From: a virus
Strand: one strand, 5' to 3'
DNA: 64,000 nucleotides
Virus record (IMG/VR): IMGVR_UViG_3300034101_002201
Coordinates: 1 to 64,000 of that record
The notes under the pieces were generated by a model. That model saw nothing but the letters and a program-made list of their open reading frames with translations. It searched no databases and was not told where the DNA came from. Positions within the stretch are counted from its first letter, which is position 1, and each line of letters begins with the position of its first letter. The position numbers were made by a program, and so were the translations under genes. Positions 1-6,445 of this stretch are shown one piece after another.

Positions 1-2
1 CC

Positions 3-74
3 TTATTGGAAACTGCTGTTAATCTTTTGAGACAGTGTGTTGTTGATGACAATAAGATTGTTCCTCAAGAATGA
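3..74 (+). CDS. C-terminal end of an upstream gene (partial)
   Basis: An open frame enters from the left edge and runs 23 codons to a TGA at 72-74, ending in ...DDNKIVPQE. The start lies outside the window. There is too little sequence to name a family. It is followed by about 260 bases without a protein-coding frame, so it is probably the last gene of an operon. Confidence 0.45.
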   Translation, partial: LLETAVNLLRQCVVDDNKIVPQE

Positions 75-141
75 ACTATTTTCCTAGCTTATAAAATAAG
101 AAAATAATCCTACACCTGTAGAAAAATTCGTGTGTCTAAAA

Positions 142-335
142 AAGTTGAGGGCTATAATATTTTAGATGCGGTGGGAATCTGCCGCTTAAACATCTTTCGA
201 TGTTACTACGAAGCCTGAGTTAGCTGCGGTGGAACCGTGGGGAACGCGAATCAATAAGATGGTAAAATTGTCAAAGGTCAGCCCTTGGATCAGACCAAAA
301 GGCGAACTCTTTATTCAATTATAATTGTTGAATAT
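142..335 (+). ncRNA. Candidate structured non-coding RNA (unrecognised)
   Basis: This stretch holds no credible ORF but is richer in G+C than its surroundings and contains several complementary segments. 145-153 can pair with 280-288 (nine pairs including G-U). GCGG at 166-169 can pair with CCGC at 181-184, and AACATC/GATGTT around 188-203 forms a perfect hairpin with a short TTTC loop. CGGT/ACCG around 224-234 and GGTC/GACC at about 277-295 add further stems. It ends directly before a strong terminator, as a free-standing RNA gene would. A TATAAT-like hexamer at 153-158 could be its promoter, but it then falls inside the proposed closing stem, so either the start or the fold is wrong. I could not match it to RNase P, 6S, SRP RNA, a group I intron or a known riboswitch. 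Confidence 0.35.
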
Positions 336-385
336 GGTAGGGCGGGATAATTTAACCATTAGCCCGCCTTACCTATTCTTTTGTT
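336..385 (+). terminator. Intrinsic terminator
   Basis: An 11-bp stem (336-346 with 363-373, one G-U pair, mostly G-C) is followed by a T-rich run. It ends transcription of the candidate RNA or upstream operon and isolates the small gene at 410. Confidence 0.8.
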
Positions 386-409
386 TTAATTTCTAATTAA
401 GGAGAATTT

Positions 410-622
410 ATGAAGAATCTAATTTGTGCGGTTGCAATTGTTCTTGGGTCTGCTACACTTGCTAGTGCAGATTGTTGCATTGGGTCATGTTCGACTAGTC
501 CAGTTAGGAAGGCTGGATCAACAGTTGTAAACGTAACAAAGCGTGTTGTAACAGCCCCATTTCGCATCGTAAAGAAGGCTAGGCAGAGTCGCCAGTTCGG
601 CAGCGGTAGTTGCTGTAACTGA
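410..622 (+). CDS. Small exported cysteine-rich protein
   Basis: 70 residues. Residues 1-20 form a typical Sec signal peptide (Lys near the start, hydrophobic core, ...LASA cleavage site). The mature part begins with a DCCIGSC cysteine cluster, then a basic stretch rich in Val/Lys/Arg, and ends in CC. A good AAGGAG site sits about 7 bases upstream of the ATG. It is flanked by a terminator on the left and an inverted repeat on the right, so it is probably a single-gene unit. Function unknown. The layout (signal peptide, Cys cluster, basic tail) suggests a small disulfide-bonded periplasmic or envelope protein. Confidence 0.75.
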   Translation: MKNLICAVAIVLGSATLASADCCIGSCSTSPVRKAGSTVVNVTKRVVTAPFRIVKKARQSRQFGSGSCCN

Positions 623-629
623 ATTTAGT

Positions 630-673
630 GAGATTGCCTAGTCAATGAAGTTTAGTAGTTGACTAGGTATCTC
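630..673. repeat. Inverted repeat / possible terminator hairpin
   Basis: 630-645 is nearly the reverse complement of 659-673 (14 to 15 pairs, one mismatch/bulge), with a 13-base loop. It lies just after the stop codon of the small exported protein. No clear T-run follows, so it may be a weak terminator, an RNA-stabilising hairpin or a protein-binding palindrome. Confidence 0.5.
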
Positions 674-676
674 ATT

Positions 677-865
677 ATGACACTGTTTCGCACTATAGTG
701 CTTGAATACGACTTAATAGAAATTCATTACAACAAACGTTTAAAAAATAAACCTTACCTTGTTAGAGTTTTCAGTTATAACAATAGTGATCCTCACGAAC
801 TGAGAATAGATAGTAGTGAACTTAAAGACCTATATAAAATATTGAAACAACACAAGTTTTTATGA
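677..865 (+). CDS. Hypothetical protein
   Basis: 62 residues from the ATG at 677. An in-frame TTG at 659 would extend it, but that start would lie inside the inverted repeat, so the ATG is preferred. The protein is basic, with an Asn/Lys/Arg-rich middle and a C-terminal LYKILKQHKF helix. It overlaps the next gene by four bases, the first link in a chain of coupled small genes. No family recognised. Confidence 0.5.
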   Translation: MTLFRTIVLEYDLIEIHYNKRLKNKPYLVRVFSYNNSDPHELRIDSSELKDLYKILKQHKFL

Positions 866-1026
866 AAAACTTAGACTTGACAGATGCTGAGATAGATGTT
901 ATACTTGAGTCAATTGATGACAGTATGGATAAAATATATGGTGGTCCAGAAGGTCTTTCCGAATGCATGAAGATCGAACTGGAAATTATGAACAATCTAA
1001 AACGAAAACTTGAAAAACTGCTATGA
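862..1026 (+). CDS. Small acidic hypothetical protein
   Basis: 54 residues, beginning MKNLDLTDAEID. The ATG overlaps the previous stop, and its own stop is in an ATGATAA overlap with the next gene, so both ends fit translational coupling. Acidic N-terminal half, then a helix rich in Lys/Leu/Glu. The pattern of a conserved LT-x-EID start and a predicted helical body is common in small phage proteins, but no function is known. Confidence 0.6.
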   Translation: MKNLDLTDAEIDVILESIDDSMDKIYGGPEGLSECMKIELEIMNNLKRKLEKLL

Positions 1027-1439
1027 TAAAACACTACCCAATTACAAATACTAAAAAGGTTGAAGAACTTTATTCTGAGAAAGATGGAGTAAAAGTATCT
1101 CATGTTTGTACCACAGAGTTTGGCAATGGAAACATTTGTGATATTTTTTATAGAGCTACTCCACACCCAGAATTTGGCAATAGATATTTTGCAGTCTTCT
1201 TTAAGGGAGATGAATCTTACATTGGCAATGCAGATCAAGTTGAGAATTTAACATTTGGAACTGTAGAAAATGATGAGGGCGATGTAGAATATAGCAGAAG
1301 CCGTCATGATTATAAGTCATTCAAGAATGGCAACATGATTGACGGTGGAAGAGATTATATACGATCTAGTGGTTCAGTAGTTGTTTATCAAATAAAAGAT
1401 GGAGAGTGGATACACTCAGGTGTTTCTAATGACTTTTAA
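1023..1439 (+). CDS. Hypothetical protein
   Basis: 138 residues. A mixed alpha/beta protein with many Gly, Asn and aromatic residues in its middle (GNRYFAVFFKGDE-like strands). There is no signal peptide or membrane segment. It is coupled to the upstream gene by an ATGA overlap. A minus-strand frame over the same bases is judged a shadow because the + frame has the coupled start. Not recognised. Confidence 0.6.
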   Translation: MIKHYPITNTKKVEELYSEKDGVKVSHVCTTEFGNGNICDIFYRATPHPEFGNRYFAVFFKGDESYIGNADQVENLTFGTVENDEGDVEYSRSRHDYKSFKNGNMIDGGRDYIRSSGSVVVYQIKDGEWIHSGVSNDF

Positions 1440-1629
1440 TGAATGGCTTAATGAATCTGAGGGATTCTCTTTACGAATGGAAAGAGCTTACGATGATCTT
1501 GTAAAATGCCCCAAAGACACTGTGGATAACTGGTTACAAATAAAAGATTGGCTAAAAGCAGCATATGATGAAGGATACCATCAAGGTATTAATATAAATG
1601 AATCAGAAACAAAAAGACATAATACTTGA
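1429..1629 (+). CDS. Small phage protein, MTFNEWLNE type
   Basis: 66 residues from ATG 1429. A farther upstream ATG at 1399 would add ten residues but deepen the overlap, so 1429 is chosen. It starts MTFNEWLNE and contains WLQIKDWLKAAYDEGYHQG. I have a general impression that such short, helical, Trp-containing proteins are frequent in large phages; the role is unknown. Overlaps the preceding gene by 11 bases. Confidence 0.55.
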   Translation: MTFNEWLNESEGFSLRMERAYDDLVKCPKDTVDNWLQIKDWLKAAYDEGYHQGININESETKRHNT

Positions 1630-1780
1630 GATTATCAAGTTATGTAATGAAAAAGTTCAAGATCAAAAAGATCACGAATCTTCTGCTGGATATGGCGAAG
1701 ATTATACTGATGGTAGAATTGTCGGCGGTGCTGCGTTAGCCCGACGAATATTGGAGATACTAAAAGAGTTTCAACTTTAA
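1598..1780 (+). CDS. Hypothetical protein
   Basis: 60 residues, largely helical, with a Gly-rich turn (SAGYGEDYTDGRIVGGAALA) between two amphipathic helices. Overlaps the previous gene by 32 bases and abuts the next without a gap. Family not recognised. Confidence 0.5.
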   Translation: MNQKQKDIILEIIKLCNEKVQDQKDHESSAGYGEDYTDGRIVGGAALARRILEILKEFQL

Positions 1781-2062
1781 ATGAAAACCTATAAGAAAAA
1801 AACAGTTAAAGTTCTTGATAAGATTCATTGTGATTGCTGTGGAGAAAATTGCTCCAAAGACATAGACCATGAATATGCTGAACTAAGTGCTACTTGGGGC
1901 TATTGTTCCAATCAAGATGGTACTCAATATGATATTCAAATTTGTGAAAATTGTTTTAATGAATTATTAAATTACATTAAAGACAAAAGACGAAAAGTTT
2001 TGGGGCCATTTGATTACCCATACGATCATGATCCTTTAAATGGAAAGAGATATTTCACATGA
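1781..2062 (+). CDS. Zinc-ribbon-like small protein
   Basis: 93 residues. Two cysteine pairs, CDCCGENC near residues 18-24 and ICENC around 56-60, are spaced as a zinc ribbon. Between them is an acidic ATWGYCSNQDGTQYD segment and after them a basic stretch and a Pro/Asp/Tyr-rich tail. Known small phage zinc-ribbon proteins are nucleic-acid or protein-binding accessories, but no specific role can be assigned. Confidence 0.6.
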   Translation: MKTYKKKTVKVLDKIHCDCCGENCSKDIDHEYAELSATWGYCSNQDGTQYDIQICENCFNELLNYIKDKRRKVLGPFDYPYDHDPLNGKRYFT

Positions 2063-2307
2063 ATGATTTTTCTTACATAACCGCACTAACAATCTTTGTT
2101 ACTTATGTTGCAATTGATATGTTATACGCTTGGTATATTATGAGTGTTAACAAAAAGCGGGCCTTTACAGCAGCAGTTTTGACTAGTATAATCTACAGTC
2201 TACTGGCGTTTGGCGTGGTATCATATAGTAAGAACATTTACTACTTAATTCCACTAGCGTCTGGGGCGTTTCTCGGCACATATTTAATGGTTAAATTTAA
2301 GGAATAA
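2059..2307 (+). CDS. Small integral membrane protein
   Basis: 82 residues with three hydrophobic segments (about residues 7-27, 36-56 and 60-77) and a basic loop NKKRA after the first. ATGA overlap with the zinc-ribbon gene. No catalytic residues are apparent. It could be a small inner-membrane protein altering the host envelope; it lacks the lysis context expected for a holin. Confidence 0.6.
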   Translation: MNDFSYITALTIFVTYVAIDMLYAWYIMSVNKKRAFTAAVLTSIIYSLLAFGVVSYSKNIYYLIPLASGAFLGTYLMVKFKE

Positions 2308-2308
2308 T

Positions 2309-2536
2309 ATGAAAGCTACATTTAATTTTGATTTAGACGATCCAGATGATAAGACTCAATATGACATAATGAATCAAGCAATTCGTATGCAAAGAGTATT
2401 ATGGGATTTAAGCGAAGCATTACGCACATGGGAAAAATATGGTGATCCATTTACAGATGCCCGTGATGCTGTAGTAAAAATAAGAGAAGAGTTTTACAGA
2501 ACACTTAACAATTATGAAGTGAATATTGATCTATAA
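2309..2536 (+). CDS. Hypothetical protein
   Basis: 75 residues, starting MKATFNFDLDDPDDKTQYDIMNQA and mostly helical with an acidic N-terminus. This N-terminal pattern (MKATFxFDLDDPDD) is, as far as I recall, recurrent in phage genomes, where it has no assigned function. SD AAGGAA upstream; its stop overlaps the next ATG (TAATG). Confidence 0.6.
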   Translation: MKATFNFDLDDPDDKTQYDIMNQAIRMQRVLWDLSEALRTWEKYGDPFTDARDAVVKIREEFYRTLNNYEVNIDL

Positions 2537-3267
2537 TGTTTAAAATTATAAAACAATCCCGAATTAATTACTGGAGTTGCTCACATTTCGCTGACCTTAT
2601 TAGGGGAAACACTAAGCCATTAGCATTAGGTTTAGATGAATGGGAAACTTGGAGACAAGAATCTAAAACAAAACGCCCTTTACGACATTGGATTGCTGAA
2701 GAAGTTCTAAACTTTTTACAGGATATTGTGCATTTTCCTATGGATATTTACTATACCATAGAAGTTTATGTTCGTAACAGATATATTGACAAACTTCATT
2801 ATTTACGAACAGGATTAAAACCGGGGAAGTATTATGATCTTGACTATCGTATTCTTCATGGTCTTTTTAATGAGTTAGTTCTTTTTGTTGAGAGTGATCA
2901 GGCTCATTTGATGAAAGCATATCCAGAGCGTAACTATAAGTTTGTTAACGGAAGATGCAAACAAGCAGGATTAGACTATTTAAATTGGGCCTGTGACCTT
3001 AAACTTAATGAAGATAATGGTTTTAATCCAGATGATGAAGATTACAATGAGGCAACAGCACAAGCAATAGCCTCTCAAAAGATTTTGGAACTTTACAATT
3101 GGTGGCTAGATAGAGATTATAGGGTTAATCCATATGATCTATTCACCAAAGAAAAAGACGGAAAGTATTACTATCGTAAGATTGATGAGATGGAACATAA
3201 GTATGACGAAGAAGATACTGAAAAGCTTATTGAACTAATTAAAATAAGGAGTTCGCTGTGGACTTAA
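2536..3267 (+). CDS. Conserved phage protein of unknown function
   Basis: 243 residues, rich in Trp, Tyr and charged residues. The N-terminus reads IKQSRINYWSCSHFADLIRG...KPLALGLDEWETW, a pattern I associate with conserved proteins of large phages. A long helical middle and a Tyr/Lys/Glu-rich C-terminus follow. No known catalytic motif or membrane segment. It overlaps both neighbours, indicating one operon. Confidence 0.6.
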   Translation: MFKIIKQSRINYWSCSHFADLIRGNTKPLALGLDEWETWRQESKTKRPLRHWIAEEVLNFLQDIVHFPMDIYYTIEVYVRNRYIDKLHYLRTGLKPGKYYDLDYRILHGLFNELVLFVESDQAHLMKAYPERNYKFVNGRCKQAGLDYLNWACDLKLNEDNGFNPDDEDYNEATAQAIASQKILELYNWWLDRDYRVNPYDLFTKEKDGKYYYRKIDEMEHKYDEEDTEKLIELIKIRSSLWT

Positions 3268-3620
3268 ACGAGACACTAAAAAAAGAGTTTGATAAGCCAG
3301 ATTTAGAATATGATCTCATTAATAATGAACGAATAGTAACCAAATGTATTAATAGCCAAGTCTATTGCACAGATCTATACGGGGCTTTGTGTAATAATAG
3401 ATTCTTTTATGGCGATAAAGAGTGGACTTGCTCATGGAGAATGTCTGGTGGTATAGTAGCTGATATAATCAATAGTGGAGAATACATGGATTGGTATTGT
3501 TCTGGCAACGAAGGGGTTGTTACTGACGAAATTAAATTAGATTTAATGATGATGGGATGGACTGTTAAACCTTATGAGCCAAGATTACAACCGGCAATTT
3601 ATAGGAATGAGTGGAAATAA
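3258..3620 (+). CDS. Hypothetical protein
   Basis: 120 residues from a GTG start at 3258 preceded by an AAGGAG site inside the upstream gene. Mixed alpha/beta, with several Trp and Cys residues (EWTCSWRMSGG, MDWYCSGNEG). The repeated W-x-C-S pattern hints at a compact beta fold with possibly paired cysteines. Not recognised. Confidence 0.6.
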   Translation: MDLNETLKKEFDKPDLEYDLINNERIVTKCINSQVYCTDLYGALCNNRFFYGDKEWTCSWRMSGGIVADIINSGEYMDWYCSGNEGVVTDEIKLDLMMMGWTVKPYEPRLQPAIYRNEWK

Positions 3621-3787
3621 TGGATAATCTGACAACTGAACAAAAGTTTGCTATCTTTTGGTGTTTCAATAATGCTATGAAATATATGGAAATTGATGAA
3701 TATGATTCTGACAAAGAAATAGTTGTAAACGGAATCAATATTAACAAAACTATTGCAGAATTACTAAAGGACAGGTTATTTGTATGA
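3620..3787 (+). CDS. Small hypothetical protein
   Basis: 55 residues, start MDNLTTEQKFAIFWCFNNAMKY. The ATG overlaps the previous TAA (TAATG) and the stop overlaps the next ATG (ATGA), which supports expression. An antisense frame here is a shadow. Helical, acidic; function unknown. Confidence 0.55.
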   Translation: MDNLTTEQKFAIFWCFNNAMKYMEIDEYDSDKEIVVNGININKTIAELLKDRLFV

Positions 3788-3927
3788 ATATTGATATTAA
3801 TAAAAATGAAGCTTGGAAGATTATAGACGCTATACAAGCATATAAGAAAGACTATGCATTAACAGCACCGGTTATTAAAACTATAGAGAATATCACAAAA
3901 AAGCTAAAGGCAATAACCAATGAGTAA
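3784..3927 (+). CDS. Small hypothetical protein
   Basis: 47 residues, start MNIDINKNEAWKIIDAIQAYKK. Coupled to both neighbours by short overlaps. Predicted as two helices with a basic C-terminus. No family recognised. Confidence 0.5.
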   Translation: MNIDINKNEAWKIIDAIQAYKKDYALTAPVIKTIENITKKLKAITNE

Positions 3928-4117
3928 AAGAGAACAACAACTAAATGAGTATATGAAAGAAAAGTACGAAAACAATATAGGTATACAAGATACTAAGAAA
4001 CGAATAGATTTCATAAACGAACAAATTCAATACTTAGAAAATGAAAGATTCTATCTAATATCTAAACTATTTAATGAGCAAAGCAAAAAATTTGTTATGG
4101 AGAACCATGAAGATTAA
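3920..4117 (+). CDS. Small coiled-coil protein
   Basis: 65 residues, almost entirely charged helix with heptad-like spacing of Ile/Leu (residues 20-55). Likely forms a coiled-coil dimer. Overlaps the previous gene by 8 and the next by 11 bases. Function unknown. Confidence 0.5.
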   Translation: MSKREQQLNEYMKEKYENNIGIQDTKKRIDFINEQIQYLENERFYLISKLFNEQSKKFVMENHED

Positions 4118-4319
4118 TAACAAGACTCATATAACTATGAGCGATGAAGATGTTAAGGATGCTATTATAAAGTATCTTTATCAGAATCAAGGAATTAGTG
4201 GTATATTTGACGTTAAATTCAAAATTGTAAATGAACCAATTCCAACCCACAACTATATAGATAGCATAGATCATTGGGTATTTGATGGGGCAGAGATTGA
4301 GGTTAATTTAAATGAATGA
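4107..4319 (+). CDS. Hypothetical protein
   Basis: 70 residues from ATG 4107, chosen over an upstream ATG at 4074 because a GGAG site lies about 7 bases before it. Alpha/beta protein containing MSDEDVKDAIIKYL and a C-terminal strand pair ending AEIEVNLNE. This resembles small phage proteins of unknown role. Confidence 0.55.
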   Translation: MKINNKTHITMSDEDVKDAIIKYLYQNQGISGIFDVKFKIVNEPIPTHNYIDSIDHWVFDGAEIEVNLNE

Positions 4320-4404
4320 AACAACTGCTTGGACAATATTGGGCATAGTATATATTATATGTGCAATAGTCACAGTAATAATCTGTCAAATTGAGAAAAG
4401 ATGA
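4312..4404 (+). CDS. 30-residue single-pass membrane peptide
   Basis: M-N-E-T-T-A-W then about 20 hydrophobic residues (ILGIVYIICAIVTVIIC) then QIEKR. The start overlaps the end of the previous gene by 8 bases and the stop is in an ATGA overlap with the next gene, the same coupling used by neighbours on both sides. It is short enough to be missed by length-filtered gene callers. The topology predicts N-out/C-in; function unknown. Confidence 0.5.
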   Translation: MNETTAWTILGIVYIICAIVTVIICQIEKR

Positions 4405-4586
4405 TTTGCTTTAAAATAAATCCAGAACTTACATGCGAAAAGGTATGTAATGCTCTGAAAAAGATTCTTGATGGCGGTAATCATCATGGGGATACATTCT
4501 TGGTGATTACCATCAAAAAGGTAGAACAAACAAACGACGATTTAATACCCAAGTTAGAATACCAAGCTGGTATTGATTGGTATTGA
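4401..4586 (+). CDS. Hypothetical protein
   Basis: 61 residues with an N-terminal strand-helix (MICFKINPELTCEKVCNALKKIL) and a His-containing GGNHHGDTF turn. Last gene of the small-ORF chain; about 70 bases of leader with a late-promoter-like motif follow it. Not recognised. Confidence 0.5.
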   Translation: MICFKINPELTCEKVCNALKKILDGGNHHGDTFLVITIKKVEQTNDDLIPKLEYQAGIDWY

Positions 4587-4606
4587 CAATAATGATTGAT
4601 TAAAAA

Positions 4607-4616
4607 GTGTATATAT
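4607..4616 (+). promoter_or_regulatory. Late-promoter-like motif GTGTATATAT
   Basis: One of six occurrences of GTGTATAWAA-like sequence found in intergenic positions in this window. It lies 41 bases upstream of the ATG of the exported thioredoxin-like protein. A TTGACA at 4583-4588 is nearby, but its spacing to this element (18 to 19 bases) is not ideal for sigma70. Confidence 0.45.
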
Positions 4617-4657
4617 TCAAGGTAGAATATATTATTTACCAACTGGAGGGTTATAGC

Positions 4658-4999
4658 ATGAGAAATACACTAGTATCTGTCCTTTTAATTTCGTGTTTAA
4701 TATCTATCGCTTCGGCATTTGCTCTTGATAACAGTGCCGAAAAAACGCTAATAATATTTTCAGCTGATTGGTGCAAATACTGCCAAGTGGCGAAGAATGA
4801 TATGAAAAATGACCCACAATTATCAGAGATTGTGAAAAATTATACTATCGTAGACGTAGATTTTGATGTTGACAAAGACATCGTTGAAGGCTACAATATA
4901 AAGACGATCCCTGCCTTTGTGGTTTTTGAAAATGGCAAAGAAAAGGGAAGAAAGATTGGCTATAATGGACCAAGTAGTTTAATAAACTTTTTAAAATAA
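4658..4999 (+). CDS. Exported thioredoxin-fold protein
   Basis: 113 residues from ATG 4658, preceded by a GGAGGG site. Residues 1-22 form a signal peptide. The mature domain carries the redox motif WCKYC, followed by a typical thioredoxin order: VDVDFD strand, GYNIKTIPAFVVFENGKE (cis-Pro region TIPAF) and a C-terminal GYNGPSSLINFLK helix. It should act in the periplasm or outer compartment as a disulfide oxidoreductase. The stop codon ends one base before the tmRNA begins, so the two may share a transcript. The partner substrate is unknown; the phage encodes other exported proteins with cysteines. Confidence 0.85.
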   Translation: MRNTLVSVLLISCLISIASAFALDNSAEKTLIIFSADWCKYCQVAKNDMKNDPQLSEIVKNYTIVDVDFDVDKDIVEGYNIKTIPAFVVFENGKEKGRKIGYNGPSSLINFLK

Positions 5000-5350
5000 G
5001 GGGGCGTAAAGGTATCGACAGGTAAAAAAATATATAAATGGCATCCACTGGTTGACCGACCGGCCAGTATAAAAGTCGGTTAAAAATGTTAGTTGGCGAA
5101 ACTCGTTTCGCTCTCGCTGCCTGACCTAGTTAGGCAAGAGTGCGGTGGCATGAACCGTATTGTCCAATCATGCTGACTCCGATAATCGGATATGGTATCC
5201 TCACCAAACATAAATGGGGATGATGATTGTACTCAATCTGACACAGATAATTCTGTTAGTTTTGTTAGCTGTACGATAACAACTAACTAAGGATGTAGAT
5301 GTTTATATTGACATTTATTCTGGACGGCAGTTCGACTCTGCCCGCTTCCA
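5000..5350 (+). ncRNA. ssrA: Transfer-messenger RNA (tmRNA)
   Basis: Acts in trans-translation: rescues stalled ribosomes and appends a degradation tag. The 5' end GGGGGCG (5000-5006) pairs with CGCUUCC (5343-5349), including a G3-U70 wobble, the alanine-identity element. The conserved GGTATCGACAGG block follows. A T-arm GGCAG-TTCGACT-CTGCC precedes the acceptor strand; the final CCA seems to be added after transcription. Upstream of the tag frame, ACTGG (5047-5051)/CCAGT (5064-5068) and ACCGAC (5055-5060)/GTCGGT (5075-5080) form an H-type pseudoknot, as expected for PK1. The resume codon is GGC at 5095 after TAGTT, and the frame reads GETRFALAA then TGA (5122-5124), ending in the protease-recognised ALAA. 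351 bases, a normal length. Confidence 0.93.
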
Positions 5351-5394
5351 ATTAACAATGACAATAATAATTGTATTTTATGAAAGGTTGAATA

Positions 5395-5679
5395 ATGAAC
5401 GTTAAACAATTGCAAGATAGCGGATACAAGGTAAAAGTTTTTCACAATCGCCTTTATAATGGATATCACGCTTGGCAAAATGGGAAAAGAGTTTATGGCT
5501 ATACCGATGGAATCATTGGACCAGACTCTAAGGGTGGTTCTACTGAAGTGATTATTGAATCTCCAAGCGGTGAACGTTTTCATGGTATTGCAATTTGTAG
5601 CAAAAAAGAAAACTACAATAAAAGAATGGGAATAAGAATAGCTTTAGGGAGGGCTTTGTATGGGAACAAATCAGCTTGA
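5395..5679 (+). CDS. Hypothetical protein
   Basis: 94 residues, SD GAAAGG. Contains GYKVKVFHNR, HAWQNGKRVYGYTDG and ESPSGERFHGIAICSKKENYNKRMGIRIALGRAL. The SGE...G.A.CS..D.Y....G..IA.GRAL arrangement recalls small phage proteins with a one-domain alpha/beta fold; function unknown. First gene after the tmRNA; overlaps the HNH gene by 20 bases. Confidence 0.6.
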   Translation: MNVKQLQDSGYKVKVFHNRLYNGYHAWQNGKRVYGYTDGIIGPDSKGGSTEVIIESPSGERFHGIAICSKKENYNKRMGIRIALGRALYGNKSA

Positions 5680-6217
5680 ATTTAATTTTGAGATAGATAA
5701 TGAAACTACCGAAGAATTGAAGACAGTTGTATTGAATGGTGTTGCAATAAAAGAATATAGTATATCTAAATCTGGTAAAATATATTCGCACATAAAAAGA
5801 CAAATCAGTAAAAACGGATTTCATGCAATATATGATCCATCTCATAAGAAAAAACTCAAAACATATTCAAATCATAATGGATATGAAATGACAAGTATCA
5901 GTTTTGATATAGGTACTTTTGAATATGAATATCGGCAGAAAGAAAGCAGTAAAACAAAACAAGAAACTAAATGCAGAATCCACAAACTTGTTATTGATAG
6001 CTGGATGCCTTTTGATGAATATTTACCACAAGAAATAGATTCAAATGATTACAAAAATACTCCAGAATCAATAAGAAAAATCTTAAAAGAATTGTTTATT
6101 GTAAATCATATAGATCATGATAAATCTAACAATAATCTTGAAAATTTGGAAAGAGTTACGCACAAGCAAAATAGTAGAGCAGCACTAAAACATTATGGAT
6201 CAATAGATGAAGATTGA
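5660..6217 (+). CDS. HNH homing-type endonuclease (NUMOD4-like)
   Basis: 185 residues. Residues 25-60 resemble a NUMOD4 DNA-binding module (IKEYSISKSGKIYSH). Further on, CRIHKLVIDSWMP and FIVNHIDHDKSNNNLENLERVTHKQNSR form a classic HNH core: the VNHID histidine, the N of NNLENL and the VTH histidine. Such proteins nick or cut DNA and spread themselves between phages. It is free-standing, not inside an intron that I can see. Confidence 0.85.
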   Translation: MGTNQLEFNFEIDNETTEELKTVVLNGVAIKEYSISKSGKIYSHIKRQISKNGFHAIYDPSHKKKLKTYSNHNGYEMTSISFDIGTFEYEYRQKESSKTKQETKCRIHKLVIDSWMPFDEYLPQEIDSNDYKNTPESIRKILKELFIVNHIDHDKSNNNLENLERVTHKQNSRAALKHYGSIDED

Positions 6218-6410
6218 TATAAATGACTTCCCAGTAGATACTGATGACTATATAAATAGACTATTGAGGGAGATAGAATCCCTTAAAAATACAGTAGAAT
6301 CATTAAAACTGGAAGTAAAAACCCAAAGAAAAGAAATAGCCCTACTTAGAGAAGAAAGAAAAGCCATTTTAGACAACGATAAACCCCCCGGTTTGTGTAT
6401 AAAATGGTAG
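6207..6410 (+). CDS. Coiled-coil protein
   Basis: 67 residues; residues 15-55 are a charged helix with heptad-spaced Leu/Val/Ile (RLLREIESLKNTVESLKLEV). Probably a coiled-coil oligomer. Overlaps the endonuclease gene by 11 bases. A late-promoter-like motif lies within its last codons. Confidence 0.5.
   Translation: MKIDINDFPVDTDDYINRLLREIESLKNTVESLKLEVKTQRKEIALLREERKAILDNDKPPGLCIKW
6395..6404 (+). promoter_or_regulatory. Late-promoter-like motif GTGTATAAAA
   Basis: Matches the GTGTATAWAA consensus and lies 42 bases upstream of the small membrane protein at 6446, about the same distance as the other copies. The Ig-like structural protein gene follows downstream. Confidence 0.45.
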
Positions 6411-6445
6411 CCTACCTAAAATATCCCACCTTAAGGAGTTTATTC

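Noticed and set aside
164-260. Cobalamin-type riboswitch at 164-260
   Set aside because: Segments such as GGTGGGAATCTGCCGC vaguely recall the class, but the conserved core order could not be matched, and the downstream gene is not a cobalamin-related protein.
630-673. TTG start at 659 for the 68-residue version of the next gene
   Set aside because: The TTG is inside the 3' arm of the inverted repeat and has no ribosome site; ATG 677 is used instead.
822-1238. 138-residue minus-strand frame
   Set aside because: The + strand genes here have ATGA-coupled starts; the minus frame has no ribosome site and a Phe/Ser/Ile-rich composition expected for a reverse of AT-rich coding sequence.
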